Positions 47,715-59,728 are shown, counted from the stretch's first letter. The stretch is DNA of 64,000 nt from Bos javanicus (GCF_032452875.1 NC_083873.1:77869987-77933986); one strand, 5' to 3'. The notes: a model not told the origin generated them from the letters alone. Program-made: numbers and translations.

Positions 47715-49029
47715 TAAGTAACTTGTCTTCTATTTTCTACACAATGTCAGTCCAAAGATTACTATGTAGAAATTTCAGCAACTCTAGGATGCTAAAATGC
47801 ACCAAATAAAAGACATATGTGGGTCATGCATGAGTGAGTTTGAGTTCCAATTACCAAACTAATATTTCTAAGAATATATGATTCAGTGGGAAAAACAATC
47901 ATTTTGTAGTGTTGTTAACTGAAATTTTCTGAAGAAGACTTGAATTGAAATTCCAAAATAAATTTATAAATCAAGAGCATATTTTAACTCTATTAACGCA
48001 ACCTTCTAAATTATTTATTTTAATTTGGTAAGTATTTATATACACATATATATAATAAAAAAGATCATTTGTTCTTTGACTAATTCCAATTGGCTTATAA
48101 ATATAATAGGTTCAGTTTCCCTAGACAATTCCATTCATATGCTTAGAAAATTAAATATCCTTGTAACCTTTAATTATAATATCACTTGCCAAGCTAATAT
48201 ATCTTATTCTCTAAAACACATTCATTGTCAGGCTGGACAGTTGTACACACTGAACTAGCACTTGAAAAACTCTTATAAACCAAAGATAATAAACAATATT
48301 CTCAGAAATGTTTTCATCACACTAAAGGAGTTATGTTTTATTTTATAAATAAAACCACATATCTACTATCAATCTAATAGTTCCAACTAAACATTTTAAA
48401 ACAAATATGTAACTGTCAAACCTATCAGTTATATGTTAGTTTTAGAATGTTTATTTTTATTTTGACAAGTTATCTTGACATTTAACAACCACAAATTATC
48501 ATAATAATCATGGAACTTATTCCCACATATAAGAATAGGCAGTTATTTAAAATTTGAATTTATTTTCTTATTTCTATGGCTTAGTAAGGTTGAAAAGTTG
48601 TAAATTACGGAAGCAAATGTACCAAATTAGATGGACTAAGATTTCTGAGTCAGGACTAGTAAATTTTCATTCCGAATCTGAGTTTCATGTAAGAGTGCAG
48701 GCACACCTGGATACTTTCTGTATGACCTTCTTGTGATCCAGTCCTTCATTTTCAACCTGATAAATTCTTACCTCTCTTTTTTGTAACAGTCTTTTCAACA
48801 ATTTTAAATTGAAATTTCTGAGATTCTGTATGTCATTTTACTTGATCTGTTTCTGCATTCCTTTCATATAACTGAGCTCATCAACCATTATCCCACAGCC
48901 ATTTTATTGACAAATGTCTTCAGTGAAATCATAGTATTTCGGAGCTTCATGCATTATATTAGAACAGAGTTGTGCAATATTTAGCATTACTTCTAACCCA
49001 CAAGATAAAATACTGCAGTTTAAAAGAAT
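47715..49029. other. Intron, no recognised element
   Basis: AT-rich intron. Nothing recognised. Confidence 0.5.
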
Positions 49030-49225
49030 AATCATAAACTTTGTGAGTGTGTAGACCTTGTTTTAATTCTAGCCTTGCCATATTCCTACCAGCTGTGACA
49101 CAAAACAAGTCATTAAATCTCATTAGCCCTCAATTTTTTCATAAGTAAAATGGTTTCTGATTTCTTACATCATTAGGAAGATTAAGCTAATGTGTACAAA
49201 CATGACAAATTGTGTATGCTCAAAA
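49030..49225 (+). mobile_element. Probable MIR SINE
   Basis: 'tgttttaattctagccttgc', 'accagctgtgacacaaaaca', 'catttttcataagtaaaatgg'-type order and 'aggaagattaagctaatgtg' follow the sense MIR consensus at high divergence. Confidence 0.5.
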
Positions 49226-50399
49226 AGTTGGAATAGATATCACTTACTAGTGGCATTATTGCAGACTATAATTTCAGGTATATATTTTAAAGCCGTGTCT
49301 TTTTTTTTTTTGTACTTTTATAGTTATAACATCACAATTATAATATTGGGAAGAAAAACCTCACATTGTTTTCTTGTGCTTAATATAATATCAATTCTGT
49401 TTAACTTTGACAGTCTGACACTACACAGAGTACTATTACTTAAATATAGTCTGTTTAGGTAGAAATAGTAAACATTTTACATTAACTGTGAAATTCCATG
49501 TGCAACATCTAAAACATTCACTGATATTGAGGTAATATTTTGAGAGTATAGGTGTCTTTTTCCACATCAGAGAACTTCTAAAATAACAATCATTATTTTT
49601 TGTTGTTAAGAAACATTGGATTTATGTTATAAAATGCCAAGCAATATTATAAGCTCTGGTGATAAAATGGTTAAAAGACAACTTCATCCAAGATCTGGGG
49701 CTTTCATACTAACTGTAAAAGGCAGAAAATTTATTAACAATCAAATAAACCAACAGAAAATATCAGATTATAAAAGTTGCTGCAGAACCAAATATAGCCA
49801 TATGATGCATAAAGTCCAGGTGGTTACTTGGATTAAGTGCTAGGCCAAGACTGTTGGGAGAAATGACAGGAAGGGTGTTCAGGGAAAGAGAATTTCAGGT
49901 GAGAGTGCATCAAATATAAAGCCATTTAGGTGGGTAAGAACTTGAAACTTTGGGAGTAGGAAGAATGTCATTGGTTCAAGTGGTGTGTGAATGGGAAATG
50001 AAGAAAGCTGGAGACGGATCCTTAGGTATTTGTAAGAGAACTGAAGTTTTGATTTTATTTTGACTATTTAGAAAGTTAAGGATATAATTTAGAAAAGGAG
50101 GTGACAGGAAATCACCCACATATAATAAAATCATGTGGCTACTGTGTAGGTAATGGAGGGATGTGATTTTCAAGACTAAAAAGTAAAAATCCTCTCCATC
50201 TGTTAATCTCCCAGTGGTAATCACTTATAAAAGATTGGTTTATAAAAACTCTGACTGAAGTATTGTTCTTTCCACCTTGACCTTTCATTAATTGTTCTGT
50301 CATCTATTCTCAGTTGTTTTGTTGAATTTGTAGATGTATTTACTTTTGTTATATAGTATTTTAAACCAAAAATATATGTACCATAGATTAAATTGTGAA
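49226..50399. other. Intron; possible old repeat at about 49700-50130
   Basis: The purine-rich 49850-50130 part ('gaagggtgttcagggaaaga' and neighbours) resembles the same unclassified old mammalian repeat seen near 7460-7620 and 52920-53100. A T-run lies at 49301-49311. Confidence 0.4.
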
Positions 50400-50605
50400 G
50401 TGTAGTAATAAAATCAACACCTGTGAACTCATCATCAAACTTAGGAAATAGAGTATTTGCCATATGTTTTTCCCTTCTTGAAACTTCTCCCTAAGCAATC
50501 CCTGTATCTCCCTACCAGAGACAATCTACTAACCTTTGTTTGTCATTTTCATGACTTATTCTAAAAATTTCTTCACCTCTCCAAAAGATGTTAATTACTT
50601 CACCT
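50400..50605. mobile_element. Ancient L1-like 3' remnant, interrupted by younger L1
   Basis: 'caaacttaggaaatagagta' and 'acagtctactaacctttgt'-like order is continued after the nested L1 by 'tcttctgtgacttgctttct' at 52155-52175. I recognise it as an old L1-type mammalian repeat but cannot name the subfamily. Confidence 0.4.
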
Positions 50606-52129
50606 AAAATATTTCTTTTTTTTTTTATTTTTTTTTTAAATTTTTTATTCCTTTATTTCTCATGTGTTCCCCATCCTGAACCCTCCTCCCTCCCCATACC
50701 ATCCCTCTGGGTCGTCCCAGTGCACCAGCCCCAAGCATCCAGCATCGTGCATTGAACCTGGACTGGCATCTCGTTTCATACATGACATTTCACATGTTTC
50801 AATGCCATTCTCCCAAATCTTCCCACCCTCTCCCTCTCCCACAGAGTCCATAAGCCTGTTCTATACATCAGTGTCTCTTTTGCTGTCTCGTATACAGGGT
50901 TATCGTTACCATCTTTCTAAATTCCATATATATGCGTTAGTATACTGTATTGGTGTTTTTCCTTCTGGCTTACTTCACTCTGTATAATAGGCTCCAGTTT
51001 CATCCACCTCATTAGAACTGATTCAAATGAATTCTTTTTAATGGCTGAGTAATACTCCATTGTGTATATGTACCACTGCTTTCTTATCCATTCATCTGCT
51101 GATGGACATCTAGGTTGCTTCCATGTCCTGGCTATTATAAACAGTGCTGCGATGAACATTGGGGTACACGTGTCTCTTTCCCTTCTGGTTTCCTCAGTGT
51201 GTATGCCCAGCAGTGGGATTGCTGGATCATAAGGCAGTTCTATTTCCAGTTTTTTAAGGAATCTCCACACTGTTCTCCATTCAGAGCAGAAAAAGAAATA
51301 AAAGGAATCCAAATTGGAAAAGAAGAAGTAAAACTCTCACTATTTGCAGATGACATGATCCTCTACATAGAAAACCCTAAAGACTCCACCAGAAAATTAC
51401 TAGAACTAATCAATGATTATAGTAAAGTTGCAGGATATAAAATCAACACACAGAAATCCCTTGCATTCCTATACACTAATAATGAGAAAACAGAAAGGGA
51501 AATTAAGGAAACAATTCCATTCACCATTGCAACGAAAAGAATAAAATACTTAGGAATATATCTACCTAAAGAAGCTAAAGACCTATATATAGAAAACTAT
51601 AAAACACTGGTGAAAGAAATCAAAGAGGACACTAATAGATGGAGAAATATACAGTGTTCATGGATTGGAAGAATCAATATAGTGAAAATGAGTATACTAC
51701 CCAAAGCAATTTATAGATTCAATGCAATCCCTATCAAGCTACCAACAGTATTCTTCACAGAGCTAGAACAAATAATTTCACAATTTGTATGGAAATACAA
51801 AAAACCTCGAATAGCCAAAGCGATCTTGAGAAAGAAGAATGGAACTGGAGGAATCAACCTACCTGACTTCAGGCTCTACTACAAAGCCACAGTTATCAAG
51901 ACAGTATGGTACTGGCACAAAGACAGAAATATAGATCAATGGAACAAAATAGAAAGCCCAGAGATAAATTCACACACATATGGACACCTTATCTTTGACA
52001 AAGGAGGCAAGAATATACAATGGATTAAAGACAATCTCTTTAACAAGTGGTGCTGGGAAATCTGGTCAACCACTTGTAAAAGAATGAAACTAGAACACTT
52101 TCTAACACCATATACAAAAATATTTCTTT
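50606..52129 (-). mobile_element. Bovine-type L1 with 5' inversion (twin priming), 13-bp TSD
   Basis: 50619-51280 is antisense: T-rich tail, 3' UTR and the ORF2 C-terminus. At about 51281 orientation flips, and to about 52116 the sequence is sense L1 ORF2. A 13-bp TSD, aaaatatttcttt, lies at 50606-50618 and 52117-52129 and brackets both parts. In the element's own orientation the antisense piece lies upstream of the sense 3' piece, the standard twin-priming product. The region between the two pieces (C-terminal to the inverted block) is lost. Confidence 0.94.
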
Positions 52130-52131
52130 AA
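51281..52131 (+). pseudogene. L1 ORF2 reverse-transcriptase fragment in the inverted segment
   Basis: An open frame of about 283 codons from RAEKEIKGIQIG. It contains the RT active-site block KLSLFADDMILYIENPKD, then LINDYSKVAGYKINTQKS, RIKYLGIYLPK, RINIVKMSILPKAIYRFN, FVWKYKKPRIAKAIL and NLPDFRLYYKATVIKTVWYW, reaching LEHFLTPYTK. It stays open to the TSD and stops at 52131. The frame happens to be open into the upstream antisense part as well (from 51115), which is not real coding. ORF1, endonuclease and C-terminal domains are absent, so it cannot be a complete protein. Confidence 0.93.
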
Positions 52132-52339
52132 AATGATATCTTATTGTGTGTAATCTTCTGTGACTTGCTTTCTTCATTGGCATATTCTAAAGCTTGTCCT
52201 GGTACTTTCCATGAACACTTAAGTATAAGCTTAATGCTACATATTATATATTTTTCTCTGCTTGCAATACTTTACCCTTTTCTCCTTTTACAATTATTAT
52301 TTGATATAGTATAATAAGTTATAATCTCCTAAATCAGGA
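52132..52339. mobile_element. Continuation of the ancient L1-like remnant
   Basis: 'ttgtgtgtaatcttctgtga' and 'ttgctttcttcattggcata' continue the element interrupted at 50606. Confidence 0.4.
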
Positions 52340-52530
52340 GCCAAATGATTGAAGTCAAGTATTGGTTATACCACTTATTAGGTCTGTGATATTGTACATG
52401 TTAACCTCTAAACCTCAATTTTGTAATGAATAAGCGAGTACATACCTCAGGGAATTCTTGGGAGATTTCAGTGAGTGAATACATGAAAAACACATGAGAG
52501 AACCTAGAAGAATTAATTGAAATATTTGTT
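52340..52530 (+). mobile_element. Probable MIR SINE
   Basis: 'ggttataccacttattaggt', 'gtgatattgtacatgttaac', 'ctctaaacctcaattttgta' and 'gagtacatacctcagggaat' follow the sense MIR order. Confidence 0.5.
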
Positions 52531-52621
52531 ATATTTATAATATATATTTTATATACACACACAATAATTATTATATATCAGGTACCATTTCAGGTGAACA
52601 AAAAAGGACAGAATTTTTATT

Positions 52622-52747
52622 TTACTTTTTTCTTTTGGCTGCCTCATGCGGCCAATGGAATCTTAGTTCCCTGACCAGGAAATGAACCTGGACCCTCAGC
52701 AGTGAAAGCGTGTATTCCTAACCATTCAACCACCAGGAAACTCCCAA
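52622..52747 (-). mobile_element. CHR-type tRNA SINE
   Basis: Antisense CHR SINE: 'ttggctgcctcatgcggcca', 'cttagttccctgaccaggaa', 'atgaacctggaccctcagca' and 'aaccattcaaccaccaggaa'. The tRNA-derived end is on the right. Confidence 0.75.
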
Positions 52748-53110
52748 ACTTTCTGTTTTTCTAGAGCCTCAAACCTATATGCAGACATTGGACATTACTG
52801 TTTGGACATTAAATATAAATATAATAAATAACTATATTATAATAATATGTTGTATGTAGAAAATGGTAAAGCTATGAGGGCAAAAAGTTGCAGAGTTGGG
52901 TGCATGAAATACAACTTCTATATAGGATGATCAAGTTAGGTCTCTTTAAGGAGAAAGTATTTGAGCAAAGATAGAGATGTAAGAGTTATCCATACCCATA
53001 TCTGGGGGAAGAGTACTCCATGCAGAAGAAATAATCATACAAAACCGAAGGCAGAAGCATGCTTGGCTTGTTATGTAAGAGCAGGGGAACAGGTGTGGCA
53101 AGCCCAGGTT
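52748..53110. other. Intron; unclassified old repeat at about 52920-53110
   Basis: 'gtctctttaaggagaaagta', 'tatctgggggaagagtactc' and 'aaccgaaggcagaagc' resemble a common old mammalian repeat I cannot name. It continues after the Bov-A2 at 53413-53460. Confidence 0.45.
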
Positions 53111-53412
53111 GAGAGACTAATGCTGCTGCTGCTAAGTCACTTCAGTCGTGTCCGACTCTGTGTGACCCCATGGACGGCAGCCCACCAGGCTCCCCGTCCC
53201 TGGGACTCTCCAGGCAAGAACACTGGAGTGGGTTGCCATTTCCTTCTCCAATGCATGAAAGTGAAAAGTGAAAGCAAAGTCGCTCAGTCATGTGTGACCC
53301 TCAGCGACCCCATGGACTGCAGCCCACCAGGCTCCTCCATCCATGGGATTTTCCAGGCAAGAGTACTGGAGTGGGGTGCCATTGCCTTCGAGAGAGAGAG
53401 AGAGAGACTAAT
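53111..53412 (-). mobile_element. Bov-A2 SINE dimer with 11-bp TSD
   Basis: The insert 53122-53401 contains two antisense units: 'cacttcagtcgtgtccgact' to 'gccatttccttctccaatgc', then 'gtcgctcagtcatgtgtgac' to 'ggagtggggtgccattgcct', with (gct)n at the left and (ga)n at the right. The TSD gagagactaat lies at 53111-53121 and 53402-53412. Confidence 0.93.
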
Positions 53413-53463
53413 AGAAGATAATAATAATAGAAGATAATGGGGCCAGCTCAATAAATGTCACCT

Positions 53464-53550
53464 AAAAATAGGCAGGGAGGCCTGGTGTGCTGCTATTCAT
53501 GAGGTCGCAAAGAGTCGGACGCGACTGAACTGAACTGAAAAATAGGCAGG
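53464..53550 (+). mobile_element. 61-bp BovB 3' tail insertion with 13-bp TSD
   Basis: Only the last 61 bp of BovB (53477-53537, 'gaggcctggtgtgctgct' to 'cgactgaactgaactg') was inserted. The perfect TSD aaaaataggcagg lies at 53464-53476 and 53538-53550. The BovB sequence also has caggg just before this point, so short microhomology probably set the 5' junction. Confidence 0.9.
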
Positions 53551-53748
53551 CTTCCCAGGTGGCTCAATGGTAAAGAATTTGCCTGTTAATGCAGAAGGCA
53601 CAGGAGACATGGGTGGGCAAGAGCCTCTGGAGGAAGGAAATGACAACCCACTCCCTATTCGTGCCTGGAAAATTCCATGGACAGAGGAGCCTGGCAGGCT
53701 ACAGCCCATGGAGTCACAGAGTCAGACACAATTGAGCACACATGCAAA
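53549..53748 (+). mobile_element. Bov-tA SINE, sense
   Basis: 'ggcttcccaggtggctcaat', 'gaatttgcctgttaatgcag', 'ccatggacagaggagcctgg' and 'gtcagacacaattgagcaca' give a full sense Bov-tA directly beside the small BovB tail. Confidence 0.9.
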
Positions 53749-53820
53749 AATGGCCATAATTCCATCAACTCTCAGTTGAGATGTCACTTCTTCACTGCAG
53801 TGTTCTCAGATTTACTTGGT

Positions 53821-56766
53821 TCAGTTCAGTCGTTCAGTCGTGTCCAACTCTTTGTGACCCCATGAATCACAGCACACCAGGCCTCCCTGTACATCACCAC
53901 CTCCCAGAGTTCACTCAAACGCACATCCATCTAATTGGTGATGCCATCCAGCCATCTCATCCTCTGTTGTCCCCTTCTCCTCCTGTACGCAATCCCTCCA
54001 AGCATCAGAGTCTTTTCCAATGAGTCAACTCTTCGCATGAGGTGGCCAAAGTACTGGAGTTTCAGCTTCAGCATCATTCCCTCCAAAGAAATCCCAGGGC
54101 TGATCTTCAGAATGGACTGGTTGGATCTCCTTGCAGTCCTAGGGACTCTCAAGAGTCTTCTCCAACACCACAGTTCAAAAGCATCAATTCTTCAGTACTC
54201 AGCTTTCTTCACAGTCTGACTCTCACATACATACATGACCACTGGAAAAACCATAGGCTTGATTAGACGGGACATTTCTTGGCAAAGTAATGTTTCTGCT
54301 TTTCAATATGCTATCTAGTTTGGTCATACTTTCCTTCCAAGGAGTAAGTGTCTTTTCATTTCATGGATGCAATCACAATCTGCAGTGATTGGAGCCCCCC
54401 CCCAAAAAAGTCTGACACTGTTTCCATGTTTCCCCATCTATTTCCCATGAAGTGATGGGACCAGATGCCATGATATTCGTTTTCTGAATGTTGAGCTTTA
54501 AGCCAACTTTTTCACTCTCCTCTTTCACTTTCATCAAGAGGCTTTTTAGTTCCACTTCACTTTCTGCCATAAGGGTGGTGTCATCTGCATATCTGAAGTT
54601 TTTGATATTTCTCCTGGCAGTCTTGATTCCAGCTTGTGCTTCTTCCAGCCCAGCATTTCTCATGATATACTCTGCATATAAATTAAATAAGCTGGGTGAC
54701 AATATACAACCTTGACGTACTCCTTTTCCTATTTGGAACCAGTCTGTTGTTCCATGTCCAGTTGTAACTATTGCTTCCTAACCTGCATATAGGTTTCTCA
54801 AGAGGCAGGTCAGGTGGTCTGGTATTCCCATCTCTTTCAGAATTTTCCACAGTTTATTGTGATCCACACAGTCAAAGGCTTTGGCATAGTCAATAAAGCA
54901 GAAATAGATGTTTTTCTGGAACTCTCTTGCTTTTTCCATATCCAGCAGATGTTGGCAATTTGATCTTTGGTTCCTCTGCCTTTTCTAAAACCAGCTTGAA
55001 CATCTGGAAGTTCACAGTTCATGTATTGCTGAAGCCTGACTTGGAGAATTTTGAGCATTACTTTACTAGTGTGTGAGATGAGTGCAATTGTGTGGTAGTT
55101 TGAGCATTCTTTGGCATTGCCTTTCTTTGGGATTGGAAGGAACACTGACCTTTTCCAGTCCAGTGGCCACTGCTGAGTTTTCCAAATTTGCTGGCATATT
55201 GAGTGCAGCACTTTCACAGCATCATCTTTCAGGTTTTGAAATAGCTCCACTGGAATTCCATCACCTCCACTGCCTTTGTTCATAGTGATGCTTTCTAAGG
55301 CCCACTTGACTTCACATTTCAGGATGTCTGGCTCTAGGTGAGTGATCATACCATCGTATGGTATGAAGTCATGATCTTGGTCATGAAGATCTTTTTTGTA
55401 CAGTTCTTCTATGTATTCTTGCCACCTCTTCTTAATATCTTCTGCTTCTGTTAGGTCCATACCATTTCTGTCCTTTATTGATCCCATTTTTGCTGAAATG
55501 TTCCCTTGGTATCTCTAATTTTCTTGAAGAGATCTTTAGTCTTTCCCATTCTGTTGTTTTCCTCTATTTCTTTGCATTGATCACTGAGGAAGGCTTTCTT
55601 ATCTCTTCTTGCTATTCTTTGGAACTCTGCATTCAGATGCTTATATTTTTCCTTTTTCCTTTGCTTTTCATTTCAAAGCTATTTGTAAGGCCTCCCCAGA
55701 CAGCCATTTTGCTTTTTTGCATTTATTTTCCATGGGGATGATCTTGATCCCTGTCTCCTGTACAATGTCACGAACCTCAGTCCATAGTTCATCAGGCACT
55801 CTTCTAGGCCCTTAAATCTATTTCTCACTTCCACTGTATAATCATAAGGGATTTGATTTAGGTCATACCTGAATGGTCTACTGGTTTTCCCTACTTTCTT
55901 CAATTTAAGTCTGAATTTGGCAATAAGGAGCTCATGATCTGAGCCACAGTCAGCTCCCAGTCTTGTTTTTGCTGACTGTATAGAGATTCTCCCTCTTTGG
56001 CTGCAAAGAATATAATCAATCTGATTTCAGTGTTGACCATCTTGTGATGTCCATGTGTAGAGTCTTCTCTTGTGTTGTTGGAAGAGGGTGTTTGCTATGA
56101 CCAGTGCGTTCTCTTGACAAAACTCTATTAGTCTTTGCCCTGCTTCATTCCATATTCCAAGGCCCAATTTGCCTGTTACTCCAGGTGTTTCTTGACTTCC
56201 TACTTTTGCATTCCAGTCCCCTATAATGAAAAGGACATCTTTTTTGGGTGTTAGTTTTAAAAGGTCTTGTAGGTCTTTATAAAACCGTTCAACTTCAGCT
56301 TCTTCAGCGTTACTGGTTGGGGCATAGACTTGGATTACTGTGATATTCAATGGTTTGCCTTGGAAACGAACAGAGATCATTCTGTCGTTTTTGAGATTGC
56401 ATTCAAGTACTGCATTTCGGACTCCTTTGTTGACCATGATGGCTACTCCATTTCTTCTAAGGGATTCCTGCCTGCAGTAGTAGATATAATGGTCATCTGA
56501 GTTAAATTCACCCATTCCAGTCCATTTTAGTTCGCTGATTCCTAGAATGTCGACATTCACTCTTGCCATCTCCTGTTTGACCACTTCCAATTTGCCTTGA
56601 TTCATGGACCTGACATTCCAGGTTCCTATGCAATATGGCTCTTTACAGCATCGGACCTTGCTTCTATCACCAGTCACATCCAGAACTGAGTATTGTGTTT
56701 ACTTTGGCTCCATCCCTTCATTCTTTCTGGAGTTATTTCTCCACTGATCTCCAGTAGCATATTGGT
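53821..56766 (-). mobile_element. BovB LINE, 5'-truncated, fairly young
   Basis: Antisense BovB from the tail to 'ccagtagcatattgg' near 56766, about 2.95 kb. Closely similar to the copy at 41183-44541, with small indels including a C-run at 54395-54403. An extra 14-bp-scale duplication sits near 55353-55366 ('ccatcgtatggtatgaag'). No clear TSD: only ttgg is shared at the ends. Confidence 0.93.
53931..56677 (-). pseudogene. Broken BovB ORF (endonuclease plus reverse transcriptase)
   Basis: The endonuclease block (56677-56027, 216 codons) is open and includes IGTWNVRSM, ISELKWTGM and GDWNAKVG. In this copy it stops at a TGA after TWTSQDGQH. The RT N-terminal block (55487-54837) carries GDGIPVELFQNLKDDAVKV and GFRKGRGTKDQ. 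A further block (54702-54373) carries the active-site-region sequence FRYADDTTLMAESEVELK. The last block ends near 53931. Several indels break the frame between blocks. No functional product expected. Confidence 0.88.
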
Positions 56767-57121
56767 TTCAGTATTCCTAGACAAGGACATATTCTTTTGT
56801 TATGTGCACTTAAAAATTATTTTAATTGTGTATCATAACAGATATTAACAAAACCACACAAAATTTAAGTGTATGGCACTTTGATTTATCCTTCCCCAGA
56901 TCAATTATTAGAATATTGGCAGTAACTTAGAAACCCTTTGAATGCTTCTTAATCAGTCATCTCAAGACATAATCACTATCTTAACAGTAGCTTTTCTTTT
57001 GCATGTATTTGATACTTATCCACATGAAATCATCCAGTACATATTCTTTTATGTTTTCCTTCTTTCCTTGGGCATTATGTTGCTGCAGGTGACTCTGTTG
57101 CTCTTTTGTTTTCATTACTCT
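56767..57121. mobile_element. Ancient L1-like remnant (left part)
   Basis: From about 56870, 'gaatattggcagtaacttag' and 'aaaccctttgaatgcttctt' resemble the same old L1-type repeat as at 50400-50605. Weak assignment. Confidence 0.35.
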
Positions 57122-57340
57122 GTGTGTTCAGTCCATTCAGTCATGTCCGATCTTTGTGACTTCATGGACTGTTGCCCACAAGGCTCATCTGTCAATGGGA
57201 TTCTCTAGGCAAGAATACTGGAATGGGTTCCCATACCTTCCTCCAGGGGATCTTCCCAACTGCCAGATTGAACCTGTGTCTGCCTGCATTTCCTGCCTTA
57301 CAAGCGAATTTTTTACCCACTGAGCCGCCTGGGAAACCCT
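57122..57340 (-). mobile_element. Bov-tA SINE
   Basis: Antisense Bov-tA: 'ccattcagtcatgtccgatc', 'ggcaagaatactggaatggg', 'ccagattgaacctgtgtctg' and 'ccactgagccgcctgggaaa'. Complete to the tRNA head. Confidence 0.9.
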
Positions 57341-58290
57341 TCATCACCATACATTATTCTATGATTTATGTGTCCATCATACCATTGATAGGCATTGAAT
57401 TGTTCACAGTTTTCAGCTATAATTAGTAATGCTTCTGTAGAGATTTATGGACATATTGTACTTTTGCATTTATTTTGTTAATTTATATGTGATTAATCTG
57501 TCATGTATTAGTCTAACATCTCCATGAAGGCAAAGATGTTTGTGTTTGCCTTTCCCCTTTGTATTTTTTACATTAAAGAGGCCAATTAATATGTTTATAG
57601 TTAATTAGCCAATAAAACAAATGTGAGAAATTGATTCCAAGTATTTCAGTTTGAATTTTGAAGTATTCTTCAATAGAAAAATTTTTTATGTGTCAGGTTT
57701 AATGCATCAGTTTTCTTATTGTATTTTATTATTTTTGCTTTTTTTGTATGTGTAATATGTGTATTTTCTGATCTATATAACAAAATAGTATTTCCAAAGG
57801 ATAAACATGACCCAATGTTCATAAAACCAATCGTCTAATATTTGAGGATTAGGTACTCCTATTATTTGAGTTCAGATATATTTGGAATATAACCCTTTTG
57901 TGAGCCTTGGTTTCACCATTAGTACTAGTTAATACTAGTTAGTATTATAACTTTTTCATCCTTGGAAAAGCTTCTTAAAATATTTTGTTTCCTGTTCACA
58001 AGACTGTTATTTCTTTTTTGATCCCTAACTCTAATAAAGTAACTAAACAGTAAACCAGAAAAAGTCTCCCCCCAGAGTGGAAAAATCTTTCTTGAATTAT
58101 CAGACACTTAAAAAATTGAATTTGAGAATTTATATAATGATGTAAGAATTTCAGTTCTCTATAAAACTTCCTACTATATGGAAATGAATAAAGATCAATT
58201 GAATTCCTTTGTTTCCTTCAAAAGATAGAGAAGTCAAGATAGTATGTAACCTGTAAAATTACATTGCTCTTCTTACAAAATGTATCGAAA
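57341..58290. other. Intron; old L1-like remnant to about 57490
   Basis: 57341-57490 continues the decayed L1-like remnant ('ttgataggcattgaattgtt', 'taatgcttctgtagag'). The rest is unclassified AT-rich intron. Confidence 0.4.
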
Positions 58291-58297
58291 ATGTTAA

Positions 58298-59472
58298 GTT
58301 TCAGTTCAGTTCAGTCGCTCAGTCATGTGTGACTCTTCGCGACCCCATGAATCGCAGCACACCAGGCCTCCCTGTCCATCACCAACTCCTGGAGTTCATT
58401 CAGACTCACGTCCATCACGTCAGTGATGCCAACCAGCCATCTCATCCTCTGTCGTCCCCTTCTCCTCCTGCCCCCAATCCCTCCCAGCATCAGAGTCTTT
58501 TCCAATGAGTCAACTCTTCGCATGAGTTGGCCAAAGTACTGGAGTTTCAGCTTCAGCATCATTCCCTCCAAAGAAATCCCAGGGCTGATCTCCTTCAGAA
58601 TGGACTGGTTGGATCTCCTTGCAGTCCAAGGGACTCTCAAGAGTCTTCTCCAACACCACAGTTCAAAAGCATCAATTCTTCGGCACTCAGCCTTCTTCAC
58701 AGTCCAACTCTCACATCCATACATGACCACGGGAAAAACCATAGCCTTGACTAGACGGACTTTTGTTGGCAAAGTAATGTCTCTGCTTTTGAATATGATA
58801 TCTAGGTTGGTCATAACTTTCCTTCCAAGGAGTAAGTGTCTTTTAATTTCATGGCTGCAGTCACCATCTGCAGTGATTTTGGAGCTCAAAAAAATAAAGT
58901 CTGACACTTTTTCCACTGTTTCCCCATCTATTTCCCATGAAGTGATGGGACCAGATGTCATGATCTTTGTTTTCTGAATGTTGAGCTTTAAGCCAACTTT
59001 TTCACTCTCCTCTTTCACTTTCATCAAGAGGCTTTTTAGTTCCACTTCACTTTCTGCCATAAGGGTGGTGTCATCTGCATATCTGAAGTTTTTGATATTT
59101 CTCCCAGCAATCTTGACTCCAGCTTGTGCTTCTTGTGATCTACACAGTCAAAGGCTTTGGCATAGTCAATAAAGCAGAAATAGATGTTTTTCTGGAACTC
59201 TCTTGCTTTTTCCATGATCCAGCAGATGTTGGCAATTTGATCTCTGGTTCCTCTGCCTTTTCTAAAACCAGCTTGAACATCAGGAAGTTCACGGTTCACA
59301 TATTGCAGAAGCCTGGCTTGGAGAATTTTGAGCATTACTTTACTAGTGTGTGAGATGATTGCAATTGTGCGGTAGTTTGAGCATTCTTTGGCATTGCCTT
59401 TCTTTGGGATTGGAATGAAAACTGACCTCTTCCAGTCCTGTGGCCACTGCTGAGTTTTCCAAATTTAGTAGC
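58298..59472 (-). mobile_element. BovB LINE, 5'-truncated with internal deletion
   Basis: Antisense BovB tail and 3' region to about 59135, then a jump of roughly 0.2 kb (missing the block between the 42010 and 42220 equivalents), then RT sequence to 59472. Short shared cttcttg/ttgtgatc sequence at the junction suggests a microhomology deletion. Possible 7-bp TSD atgttaa at 58291-58297 and 59473-59479. One of the least diverged copies here. Confidence 0.92.
58323..59060 (-). pseudogene. Intact BovB C-terminal coding block
   Basis: An uninterrupted frame of 245 codons from MAESEVELKSLLMKVKEESE to the C-terminal GVAKSHT. It includes TSWEIDGETVEKVSDFIFL, LVKAMVFPVVMYGCESWTVK and the basic block GRRRRGRQRMRWL. 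It begins just after the RT active site, so it lacks catalytic residues. The longest open BovB C-terminal block in the window. Confidence 0.9.
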
Positions 59473-59479
59473 ATGTTAA

Positions 59480-59728
59480 TAATACTTGTTCTTTTCATCC
59501 CAAACTATTTCTTCTTATAAAATTCTGAATTAAGTAAAATTTTTGTTACTAAAGCTTTAATGCACATTTAAATATTACATTCCCATAAAATTACAGTGTA
59601 AATAATTTTTTTTACCTTAGAAATTGAAATTACTAAATTCTATCTAGAGTACACTTCTATGTATCTTCATATGTATTTTCCATGTATCTATACATGTATC
59701 ATATGTATCTTTTATATTGGCATATCAT
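59480..59728. other. Intron, no recognised element
   Basis: AT-rich intron between BovB and a SINE. Confidence 0.45.

Noticed and set aside
51115..51280. N-terminal part of the 338-codon frame at 51115-52131
   Set aside because: This part is antisense L1 3' sequence read by chance; real L1 coding starts after the inversion point near 51281.
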